Shown: positions 42,601-53,015 of the stretch, piece by piece
How the letters are laid out: each line of letters begins with the position of its first letter
How positions within the stretch are numbered: position 1 is the stretch's first letter
Assembly: GCA_000708835.1 (NCBI GenBank)
Contig: DF237052.1
Coordinates: 124,001 to 188,000, forward strand
Direction of reading: 5' to 3'
Length of the DNA stretch: 64,000 nt
Origin: Klebsormidium nitens
Lineage: Eukaryota > Streptophyta > Klebsormidiophyceae > Klebsormidiales > Klebsormidiaceae
Made by a program: the position numbers and the translations under genes
The notes under the pieces: generated by a model
The model's input: only the letters and a program-made list of their open reading frames with translations
The model's database searches: none
What the model was told of the DNA's origin: nothing

Positions 42601-45600
42601 CAACCTCTTTCGAGATTGCACTTTCCCGTTAACAACCCGCCTCTTACTTGCCAGCGCTTTCCAAGTCTGGACGCTCATTGTGTGGCAGTCAAAGGTGCGA
42701 TTCAATGCAGCACATTTAGTCGTCAGAATATGGAGCGCATTCTCACTCACCTGCAAAGACTCCGTGTCGCACGGTGGGAAAACTCGGAACGTCCGTTGGG
42801 GGACCTTCCAGATGCCGTTGATGTGCGCCTCAGTCCAACTCGAGTTGACCATCACAACCTGAAGCAGCGCACAAATCATGTCAAAACCAAGGTGGAAACA
42901 CTCGGTCAAAGGCTGACACTGGCTGCGAAGGCAGCCAAAAGACTGGCTCTAATCATTCGCAGTCGGTTACTTACCTGCCCGTAATAGAAGTTGTAGGTTT
43001 GGGCTTTGGGCGTAGGGATGAGCTCCAATAAGAGGAGGACCCTTTTCTAGGCGACGCCCAAAACGTGTCTACGGTGCTACCAAAGTTACACCAATGATCG
43101 CCGTGTGCCTCGAGGCAAAGTCTATTTGTCTACCACCATATAATCTGGGCACAAAATCACGCTTGTATGGCAATCTAGAAGCTTAAAGCTTCTGCAAAGT
43201 GAAAGCGTGATTGCAAAGCACAGTTGAACATCGGCCTGGGGCCCACGCATAGTCTCTGGAAACTTAAGATCCTGCTCTTTGCAATCTCGGACCGCTTCTC
43301 CAAATTGGTGAGCAAAACCAGTGACCAAAAACGTTCGACCATGCAACTGGCCACGTTTCTGAGTGAACGTTGTCGACTCACACTCGCTCGCGCTCCAGCC
43401 AATCCAAACAGAAAAGCCATCAGGCGGGAATACCAAAATTTCACGCTCATTCTTCGCAAACTTTAAACTCTGTTCTTTGCAATATCGGACCGTTTCCCAA
43501 GTTCGACAAGCCCAATCAGTGACCAAAAACCTTCAACCATGCAATTTAACGACAGTTCTCGATGAAATCAGTGACTTACATCCGCTCGCGCTCCAGCCAA
43601 TCCGTACAGAAACGCCATCAGGCGGTAATACTGAACTTTGACGCCTGACAGAAGCCCGCTCTGCGCAATGGCCTGGTCGTTGTTGTACAGAGCGCGTCGG
43701 GACTTGACACGTGTCAGCATGTCGAGGCTGATCGTCGGGTAGTGGGTGTAACTCACGACTCGGCAGCCAAAGAGGCCTGCGCAACGGGGTAAATAAATAC
43801 CCGCATGATTCTAAGAGCGTGTTCCTTATTCAAAGTGACGTCAGCACAATGTCTTCGATATGTTGTAACGGGAAAGCCAGATATCCAAGGAAGCAAGCAA
43901 GACGGTATTCCAAACAGCCCCGGCTTCTTTCCAATGCGAGCATAATGTCTCAAGGTACAAACTGATGTGTTCTTTTTGGATACCAACAGCCGCGTATTGC
44001 AGTCCCTGCGCTGACAAACCCTGAAGTTCTAAGCAGAGAGAGATGGGACATCAAAAGGATCCGAACAGTTTGCACACAGAAACGAGAAAACATGGTAAAG
44101 CTGACACGTGTCGTTTGCTGTGGTGAGGAACAAAACTACCTGCCAGCTAACACAGGTAGTCCGTGCGTAAGACAGCGTAGTTATGACCCGGCCGAACTCG
44201 ATTTAACGAGATGCAAGCAACGTCACACCGGTGAAACTCACGGGCGAGCGGGTAGGTGAAGGCGTAACCACTGGTGTCAATGAAGACCTCCGGCATGAAC
44301 AGGTTGAGCGCCTCCCAGGCCAAGACAATGGAACCTAGGCTCTGACCCAAAATAGTTAAGCGCGGGTACGACTTGGCTTCAATCCAGGAGCGGCGAAAGA
44401 GTCGCGCCACCTGTCACAGTGTGATTCGCCGTTCTTTTAGCATCAAGTCTGAGTGGATGGATTGGGTAGTCGGCCTTTTGAAGGGCACAGTCTTCCAACA
44501 GCAAATGACAAGAACAAGGGCATCTGGACAAAACGTTTTCTGAACGCCAGTCTGGGATAATGGCTGCTATTCTCATATGTCAGAACACCTTGAATGAAGC
44601 TTCCTGATGATTGGCTATTGCTGGAGACATGTCTTCCTTTGAAGCTCGCTGCGGGGTAATGCACTCCAAAGCATGTGCTTTCATCTTGCGGGCTGCTTTC
44701 ACGTTCGGCCCCTGATAATCAGATGCACTGACCAATACAATTCTGGTCCACGCATCCAACACTTCTTTTCCTTTTACCCAGTGAGCCCATGTGAGCCTCA
44801 CTGAATCAGCTTCTCTGTTCATGACATCACGGTTGGAAATACTGGAGTGCTAGCTCCGCCTCCTTTGAAGTACCAGGGTCAAATGGACGCTTTGGCGCAG
44901 CAGATTGCAGAGTTGGAAAACAAGTAAACGAGAGCTTCAGAAGAGCAGGAAGAATAGAAGTTTGGCTTACGGAAAGAGGCTGGGGCAGTTTCACGCCAAA
45001 CTTGTCTGCGGCTCTTGCAGCCAAAGACTCGGGCGTCGCCATGTCCACAGTGTATATGATGACCTGCGCAACCGTGTGTTGTGATAATTCTCTGACTGAT
45101 TGCGGGAGGTGACGTTGCAGTACGGTACGTCAATATTTGTATTGGATTGATCAAAACAATAAATGCATTTCGAGGCGAAAGAGCCACTTGGGTTAGCGCC
45201 TGGGAGCAAAGTAAGCCCTAATGCCCTAATGAGGTCACTTTGAAAGCAGACCTATCAGCATCGCTCATTGGGAAAGCGCCATGACGACGCTCCTTTTTCT
45301 GTGTTCGTCAGGACTTAACAACAACAACAACAACAAAGGACTTAACTTGAACACTCTGCTGAGACTGTTGTAATATAGGTGCTCAAACACACACTTACCA
45401 GAATAAACACAATTCTGGTAAGCACACAATGATCCTGCCTTAGCACCCAACTTATTCACAACATGCTGAAATTTTGAGCAGCGAAAGGATACAGTGAATC
45501 TTGAAAAAGAGGGCTGAAAACGATGGCATTCCATCTGATTGAAACTCTTAGGTGCTCATTCCAGTCCCTGCAATTTCCACCCCGAGGTTTTCAAACTAGA

Positions 45601-45916
45601 AGAACTTGAAAAGCATGCTAGCAAGAACAGACACAATTCTGGTAAGCACGCAATTTTGGCGCACAAACAGAACTCAAGGACACTGTCTTACATCTGACTG
45701 TGGGCACTCCTCCTGAACTGCTTTCACTGCACACCACAGCACACGCTCGCCGCCCCCTCCGTCATTGGTGAATGGGTGAAAGAATCCGAAAGAACCTTTT
45801 GTCCTCCTTTCCACCCCCATGGACTTCATCCCAAAAAACATCATAGGTATATACAAAAACATGGGGAGGAAGAACGAGACGACTCCGATGAGGAGCCATT
45901 GCCAGACAGAAAGCAT
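39647..45916 (-). CDS. ALG11: ALG11: GDP-mannose dolichol-oligosaccharide alpha-1,2-mannosyltransferase (9 exons)
   Basis: Adds the fourth and fifth mannose residues to the dolichol-linked N-glycan precursor on the cytosolic face of the ER. Exons on the minus strand: 45916-45692, 45063-44971, 44410-44242, 43776-43580, 42858-42751, 42444-42376, 41955-41815, 40946-40757 and 39891-39647; all phases match, 478 residues, the normal length. Residues 5-30 are a membrane anchor. [18 protein letters not shown] (44-61) is the N-terminal signature. Then follow [63 protein letters not shown], the EX7E-type region [19 protein letters not shown], and [11 protein letters not shown]. These match the ALG11 family (GT4) throughout. 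Introns next to exons 4 and 8 contain decayed copies of those exons' edges, and intron 1 has other repeats. Confidence 0.96.
40280..40640 (-). repeat. Echoes of ALG11 exon 8 end plus donor
   Basis: Read on the minus strand, copies of the exon 8 end (40751-40800) lie downstream at about 40588-40640 and 40431-40495, with a weaker third at about 40335-40385. On the plus strand they share the ACCGCCCC..G, TATTCGACCACCAC and ATCAAATCACCACAATTCC type words with CATATACTCAACCACCAC in the true exon. Spacing is about 150-165 bases. The donor region of the second copy (plus-strand GTAAGTCTCAAT) is not in the right place to act. Confidence 0.75.
41081..41282 (-). repeat. Two echoes of ALG11 exon 8 start plus acceptor
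   Basis: On the plus strand, copies at about 41081-41124 and 41238-41282 repeat the exon 8 start (40904-40950): GCGCGCGAAGGTCGTCTATC then CTCTGCAG, and GAGCTCCCGAGCAAGCGCCC then GTCGTCAATCCTCTG. Offsets are about 171 and 160 bases. The nearer copy keeps the complete acceptor; the farther one has lost it (CTCTGGAA). Confidence 0.9.
43259..43550 (-). repeat. Echo of ALG11 exon 4 end within a duplicated unit of about 200 bases
   Basis: On the minus strand the copy at about 43440-43380 encodes [16 protein letters not shown], against [17 protein letters not shown] at the true exon 4 end (43580). Flanking intron sequence is duplicated too: CTTTGCAATCTCGGACCG near 43277 and CTTTGCAATATCGGACCG near 43475, followed in both by CAGTGACCAAAAAC. 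The unit is about 200 bases, and the donor in the copy is degraded. Confidence 0.9.
45317..45337 (+). repeat. AAC microsatellite
   Basis: About seven AAC trinucleotides in ALG11 intron 1. Confidence 0.85.
45400..45660 (-). repeat. Duplicated segment in ALG11 intron 1
   Basis: ACACAATTCTGGTAAGCAC is present near 45408 and again near 45631, with related flanks. The spacing is about 220 bases. It lies just past the exon 1 donor on the minus strand and may be duplicated intron, not exon. Confidence 0.65.
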
Positions 45917-47214
45917 GCTGGCGGATGCGCAAGCGGAGGCTGAAATTTGAATGCTTGCGTATTAGAGCGTGTTTGTGCCAGGCAGTTGCTTTCACCAGGG
46001 AAAGAACTCCCTATACTTCACAGTCTTCAGTGACATGGGCCGCCTGAGCTTGCAAATTCTGATTCCTTCGATCCTCTCACAATTTCATTCAAGCTGTCAC
46101 CTCTAGCTCTTGCCAGCCTTCGCCAGGTGGCACACGCTGAAGCGATGACAGCTGGCCACTTTGGATAGCCTATGACGTCATAATACCGTATGCACATCAA
46201 AAGCCAGTAAGCTCGTGCTCATTTATCTACCTAATAATGGTCACACGCAATAACAATATGTATTATGTACCGTATGCCATGAGAAGGAGGCTATGGCGAA
46301 ATTGACTACGGCGTATTTGAAAAGAGACATGATCGTCCACAATCTCGTTGCAATTACGATCATGACTGTCAATTTTATCAAATGCGCTCGGAGCAGTTTG
46401 GAAGCGCGAGCACTTTATTTTGAGTGATGTACCTTGCCTTGTATATCTCAAATTACTGATTCTGCATGGTTAATCCTTTCTATCATGCTTCTTCCGAGCA
46501 CGTGCTTCCATGCCTGGACGAGACTAATGATCTGAAACGGACAAGCCAAGTCTATACGTTTACCTATTTGGAGCATGGGCCGTAACAAGCCTGGTGCCCG
46601 GAAGCGGGTCCGGCCGCGAGGGCCATGGTACCGTGTCAACCGCACAGTCACCAGAGGGACATTGAAAGGCGCACGGTCCAAAAACTGCATGCAGTCGAGA
46701 GGGCCGGGAAAGCTAGACGAATGGTCATGGACAGCATATTTATGCTAAAGCGGGTTGGCGGTGCATTGAGCAGGCGGCAACAATTGGTGAGTGCTTTGCT
46801 TTCAAGAAAGATATGTGCATAGAGTGCTGGTTTTGTGTGCATAGGCCGCTTGAAGTCAGATCGAGGATCAAACAAATCAATGTAACAGCCGCCTGTAGTA
46901 TAGAAAGATATTATTCAGCAATCATTAATCCGTAACACGGGTTTCACTGTGAGGCCCCATATCCTCGTTTGGCCACACCTACATTACCAAGGGGGAGCCC
47001 CCAACTTACCTTGAACCTAGATACCACATTAAAGGCGTGTTTGGCTCAGCATGTCTTGCGGAGGAACATAAGTGACTACTATAGTGACTACCTAACCAAT
47101 CTCACCATAAAGCATACCTTCAAAATGACTCTCAAGATATTGGAGAATGTAAAACTCAGGGCGCCGAACATACTTCAACTAGAGGTTCAAACATTACGGC
47201 AGCAGGCAGGGGCA
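45917..47214. other. Intergenic region upstream of ALG11
   Basis: About 1.3 kb between the ALG11 start and the nucleoside hydrolase stop, both on the minus strand. It must hold the ALG11 promoter and the 3' end of the next gene. No supported exon, and no clear promoter motif, was found. Confidence 0.55.
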
Positions 47215-50200
47215 CTAAGTTGTTTCCGACATTAGTCGGTTCATGATCAACCGTTTCACTTCTTCCGCTCGAACATCCAACGCAACCTTGACCTTCGGCT
47301 GATCCACCCACGGGTTCCCATTCTCGCCCCACCTGCGTAATGAATGCGTGACCATTTCAGCAGGGAGGAGAGGAAAAGGTGAAAAGATGATGTGGCCAGC
47401 CGTAAGGGAGGACTTAACCGCGATCTGATAGGATTGTGAAGCCCCAAAAAGACGAAGCGAGTTTCGCTTCACTTTTTCTCTGTAGAATCAAACAGGTACG
47501 CAAACTTGCTCCATTCTTGAAGTGCTAGTTGTACTGCTCCTGGCCTTGTTTGTTTTGAGCGCAGGTCGATACGTCATCTTCGGCTCTCCCACTTTCAAAC
47601 TTTCATCAAGAAAGCGAACACGATCATTCAGTCAAGTGCCACAGAACCGTGGTGCGAGCCTCACTTTTTGGTCCCCATGTCTAGCAACGTGTGCCCTCTG
47701 CAGAGCCCCGTCTCCGCAACCCGCACAACGCCCTCCTTCCACGAGAACAGCGACGGGTCGATCGCCGCAGTCATTGCGGAAGGGTCGTGGACGAATATAC
47801 CTGCACGGGACAGCTGGCAGCATTAGGGGCACGTTGGTTTCTGACATAAGCGATCTATAAGCGGTTCAAAGGAGTATTCCCTGCGGAATGCTCTTAAGCA
47901 TCAGGGTCTAGCGTGTCTTTCTTGCGGTTGACAATGATCGGAGTGGACAGCCGCCTCAATGAAAGTATTTCAGAGTGGAAAGCTCAGTGAAATGAGAGAA
48001 ACACGAAAGTGAAACTCGCTGCGCGCCCTGAATTTTGCAGGACATCGAACATCAGATTCAAACGAGTGGCTTCGGAAACTGGTCATTTGTGGTGGATACG
48101 GAATCGTGAGGAGGTAAAGGAGAGTTTTAGTATGTCCTGGTGCAACGGTTGAGCAGTACAAATTTAAGCTCACCTTGTAGATGGTCTGACTTTAGATGCC
48201 ACTCCGCATAAAACTTGACGACCTCCGCTATGTACCGCCCGAACTTGGTGCCCGAGTTGCCAATCCGTTCGAGGTCCGATGCTGCGAAACGGCGGCAAGT
48301 CGTGCTCAAGATGGCTGACAAGTCCGAAGGCAGGGTGGTGTCCAGTGAGGGTCGCATCGACTAGACCGTGCGCAGTGGTTCTCAAGATTCAGCGTGCAAC
48401 GACCGAGATTAACAGATGGGTAGGAGTTACCAAGTTTTCTCGCTCGAATGATGCGTTTCAAGCGATCGAGCTTACGATGCGAAAGGCTTGACAATGGGCA
48501 GATGGTCGCTGACATAAATGCGAAAGAACGCGAGAAAGACTAGGTTCGTCAGAAAACAACGGAAAGGCAATCAGAACCTTAGAGCAGACAGAAAGGCAAA
48601 AGGGAGAGAAAGAAAAAGGGACAAGAAAGGAAGCAAGTGCGCGTACTTGTCAGCACCACCCGCTCCGTGACGTTGAGCCCCACTACTAGAACGTCAGCGC
48701 CGGACGTAAAGACGACATCTGCGGCCTTTGGGTCGCAGAAAACGTTGGCTTCGCAGGCTGGATTCACGTTCCCGCTCCGGAAGAAGCAGCCCCCCAGGAA
48801 CACAATTTGGGCGACCTTTTTGGCGAAGCTAGGGTCTAATTGGATTGCCTGCAGCAGAGTGAGAGACGAAAATGTACAAGCGAGCTTGCCAAAGTTGTTG
48901 TGCATCTCGATCTTACTCACTCTCCGTTTCTCCAGCGTGAGCGACGAGATTCACGATGAAAGTGAAGACACACGGAACGTTTGGAGCAGTATAAGGGTTT
49001 CGTGCTCTCAATGTCAAGCAACGGCTGGTGGTGGAAGTTGGTTATGAAAAGGACTCGGGACTCAGCAAAAGGCGGTCGACAATAAGAACAGGTGGACTAA
49101 TGAAGTTGCTCGTACTAGGGACTCCACAAGACGATGCGAACAACTTCGTAAGATAGACACGGTTCTCATGTTCCACAGTACTTCGGAGCTCCGTAATTTG
49201 CATCTGTCAAATATAATGGGCTCATCCTCAGAAATCCTCATCGCTTTATCATTCGAGCAGGATTAACAGGAAACTCGAAGGCTTCCAGGATACTTTTTGC
49301 CAAGCAGCACGAACAGAGGGGTTCACCTACATATACGAAACGAAGGGCGAGGCAAAAGCACAACGGGGAGAATGGAGAAAACGGCTCCGACACTCAGCCA
49401 GCCACGACCTGATAGAGATGGAGGACTTTCTGGATGTAAGCTGTCCAATACCTTGGCAATGTTTGTACAGGGGCCTAATGCAACGACCGTTATTTCGCCA
49501 GGCAATTTGTTGACAGCCGCTATTAGAAAGTCAACGGCAGCCGACTCGTGCGCCCTCCCAGATGGCGCCGCTGGATTCGTGTTTCCAAGGCCGTCGGTTC
49601 CGTGCACAAAGTCCGCAGGCAACGGCTCCTCGCCCTTCAAGAGAGGAGTAAAGTCAGCAAGTCGCCGTGGGGTATAGATAGAGTCTCTTTATGTTGATTG
49701 ACGAAATAGGATCGACAAGAGACGATCGATAGGAAAGTGCAGTAGTCAGGATCGAAGCCAAAGTTGAGTCGTACAGTATCGCAATGACTGATAATAGGAT
49801 CAATCTTGAGGGTAAAGCAACTCACCGACAAGAAGCAACATCTCTTAACGTGATGCAAAAGAGGAAACTGCTCCCTGCGCCCCAAGAAACTTCTGGATCC
49901 TCGACACAATCCTTCTCTTTTCATTACTGAGCCGCGTCACTCACCGAAAGCGGACGGGGCTCCCCCTGTGCGACAGGGATCGCGTGCTGCCCCGCAACCT
50001 CGCACAAGTGCAGTGCATTTGTGGTTGCGAGGGCCGTCGTCACATTGCCAAACACGGTTGTCAGACCGAGCACCTCGAGCTCGGGGGAGTTGAACGCCAT
50101 CAGAATCGCCATGGCATCATCTGCAGATTGAGTTTGAAAGGTGATGGGCATCTGGATTAAGTGGTTCGCACTTATGAGCTTAATCTAGTTTAAACTATGT

Positions 50201-51128
50201 ACTAGATTGTAGTACAGTCGGTTCAAGGATGGCCACGCAAGAGTCAGAATGTGTATGTGTATGTGTATGTGTAGGTGTCAGTCAGAAGCTTGGCTAACCT
50301 TTAGCTGAACGTCAGATCAAGCTTGGCCATCAGAGCTATACATGTACGGATTTCAATTATCCCAGGCCGAATGGCCAAGCTTCAATGCTCGTTCAAACAC
50401 CCACTTTGATCCATATTGCACATTCGTGTACTTCAAATAAGCAATATAACGTAGCGCGTTCTACCGAAAAGCTTTTGTACGAGGGAGCTGCTCCATCTGC
50501 TTCCTCTCGAGCACCAACTCAAAAGGTGCTCGACTGACCTGACTTGGTTGTAAAGGATAAAGGGCTCATGTATCTAAAGTCTGTGGTCTTGCTCAAAGTG
50601 GAGAATAGTTTGATTCAAAGACTCTGACTGAGTTGCAAGAAAGTCGCTACCCCCAGAATTTCATTGAAACTGTCTATACAAGCTAGCTTAGAGTGCAGCT
50701 GAGGGAACAACCACATCCAAAGGATTCAGCATTGCCTCGATAAGTCAGCAGAGGAGCTAGGATTAATCAACTAGGGTTCCCTTGGTTTTTAATGATAAAA
50801 ACGTTCTCATAGCCCCAAGAAAGCACAGCCTTTCCAATAACGATCTGGCACATTTGGGAGAAGGATCAGCGAGAAGTTGAATTGGAATGGTTGAAGTTGC
50901 ACAGACTCACACATTCTTCATGAATGTTAGAAACAGAGACCCTCGAATCAAAAGCCAGAATATCAGCTGGATTCAGCCAGGATCTTGTTGAATTGGTAAT
51001 GTTTCTTAGCTGCGCTTACCAATGCCTGGGTCCGTGTCAATTATGATCTTCTTCGCCTTGCTTTCCCTTGTCACATCTTCTGGCACCGCGTTGGTGTCCA
51101 CGCTACCTGACGCAGATTTGTTTTCCAT
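47215..51128 (-). CDS. URH1: Inosine/uridine-preferring nucleoside hydrolase (7 exons)
   Basis: Hydrolyses the N-glycosidic bond of ribonucleosides to free base and ribose in nucleoside salvage; plant URH/NSH type. Exons on the minus strand: 51128-51020, 50120-49945, 49634-49452, 48848-48647, 48281-48174, 47800-47665 and 47332-47215; phases match, 343 residues, close to the plant length. The calcium- and ribose-binding DTDPGIDDAMAI starts at residue 31. It is followed by LEVLGLTTVFGNV, VHGTDGLGNTNPA, ITVVALGPCTNIA, IVFLGGCF, GNVNPACEANVFCDPKAAD and the family's late VHDPSAM. The C-terminal DQPKVKVALDV is typical. There is no transit peptide, so a cytosolic enzyme is likely. The exon 4 donor (A|GTACGC) and exon 3 acceptor (GAAG|GGC) are slightly unusual. 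I noticed no exon echoes in its introns. Confidence 0.93.
50251..50276 (+). repeat. GTGTAT microsatellite
   Basis: About four GTGTAT units in the first intron of the nucleoside hydrolase gene. Confidence 0.8.
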
Positions 51129-53015
51129 GCTATCAGGACAGTCCCCAGCTTTTCTTTCTATACTAAGCGCCCTGTTCGATCCACTTCAGCTGCAATTGGC
51201 ACAGAAACTTGGAAAATGAAGCTCCGTTGCTACCTGATAGGACTTATAATGCTCACTGTCAATGCATGAGATCTTGCACTTGTTTCTACCTCTTCTTGAT
51301 TGAGAAAGATCTTCTACAAGAGAATCAGCTCAGCAACTCAAAAGCATACCAAAGTTAGCGCCACCATTCAGACCAATTGCTTGGGCCGGGCACCATGGAA
51401 TTGTCGCATTGCCATTTGGTCAGCTGTGCGTGCTGCAGCAGCTCTCTAGAGTCTAGACACTAGAAGCGGCAACTAGGCAGGCCTCAAAAAAGGGTGTTCA
51501 ATCCGTGATCACGAATGATGGCCTATGTAGTATGAGATACGAATCCCGCGTTTTTGGGACGTATCCAATTTTCTTTTCCACGTGGCACTCATAAGCCCAT
51601 GGGGTTCCTTACATAGCATTCTGTCATCACCAACTTGGTTATGATGAGAAACAATTGGCCCTTATGCCGCCAGTCAACTGGGTTTTATCATCTGCCTCAG
51701 GCAGCGGGCCGCCGCGATAGGCCATAATGATAGGCGAATCCTTTCATGCCTGGCCTTGAAGTTCCAATACGTTTGCAACATGGGTGGCCGTCATAGCGAC
51801 GGCAAGGCCGGGCTTGCCACTTCCCTTGATTATGATTCTGATCTACGGTTAATAAGCTGCCTTGGCTTCGATCGCCGAATTCTCATTTTTACGCTCTGGA
51901 TCTATTTGTGGTGGTACCAGCCAACCGAGCAAGCACGGACATGCACGAAGAGTGACGCTAAAGCTCACACCATGCAGCGCTCGGACCAAATTGTTCGATT
52001 CGTAAGCGTTGACCGCGCCGCTTGGGGACTCCAGTCGAGGAAAATCTCGCACCTTTATTCAGTCAGTTTTTTTATGCCGTACCGTACGATTTATCGTCGA
52101 ACAGAGCCAATCCAAGCAGCTCGGATGGCGGGCCCGCATCACGGCGTCGTACAGTGTCGCTGGGCCCTATTCCTATGTTTGCCTACTTCCTCAGAGGAAG
52201 TGGCAAGCCAATATAGGCATTTCCATCGTCCTGCTATGGAACCGTAGTAGGTCAAAGAATATCAGCTTATGAGCATTCTCTGGGTCAAAAGCAGAAAGCT
52301 CCGATAGGCTATGTTAGGCGGACGAACCAGGGGCGAGAAAAAGATCTCGTGGAGCTTCTTGTGGGTTAGGATGACTTGCGGATCCGCCGCTGACGTCGTC
52401 AGATATCCACTTCGGTACGCGCGATACGCCCCTCGCTCCAGCTCACCATCAGGAAATTGACCCCCACTTTCGATGCTTCCGTCGAACTAATCCACCGATT
52501 TTATCTGCATATATGTTCGACGTTAAACTGTAATATCGAAAAGTTGCCCGGCAAGTGGATCGAGTAGCGCGGAGTTGCAACCAGAGGACGGCTCTTGGCT
52601 TCTCTGCCACGAGAAAACCGCACGCTTCCTTCCTCCTCTCTTGTGGCAGGAATTGGTCTGGTGACTCCGCTCTGCGACTGCAGCGACCGCGTCAAACTTA
52701 CAAGTTGAAGTTACAGACGCGCAAGAGGAGGAAAGGAGAAACCAGGGAGGAAAGCAGGTTCTTGCTGGGGAATGCTTGTGGATAGGGTTGTCAGGGATCT
52801 CTTCGTGCTCAAGAGCTTTGGTCCTTGCTTTTGACAAGGGGTGCTTTCGGTTCTGCGCGGACGCTCGTGCAAATGGGTCGGGGTAGTCTGTAGCTTAGGG
52901 ATTAATTGGCTGTTAGCCCTAAGATTTAGGCCATAGTGTCTGCATTTCGACGTGTTCAAAAATGGTTCCAAGGTAGTCTCTAGACAGATCCCCCCTGGTC
53001 TTTCAGCCTCTCAAA
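51129..53015. promoter_or_regulatory. Divergent intergenic region upstream of nucleoside hydrolase and CONSTANS-like gene
   Basis: About 1.9 kb between two divergent starts, so it contains both promoters. Overlapping open frames at 51756-52272 have no recognisable domain. I cannot assign specific binding sites with confidence. Confidence 0.45.

Noticed and set aside
51756-52272. 163-codon open frame and overlapping frames upstream of the CONSTANS-like gene
   Set aside because: Several overlapping frames are open in the same stretch and none shows family resemblance, so this looks like chance in intergenic DNA.
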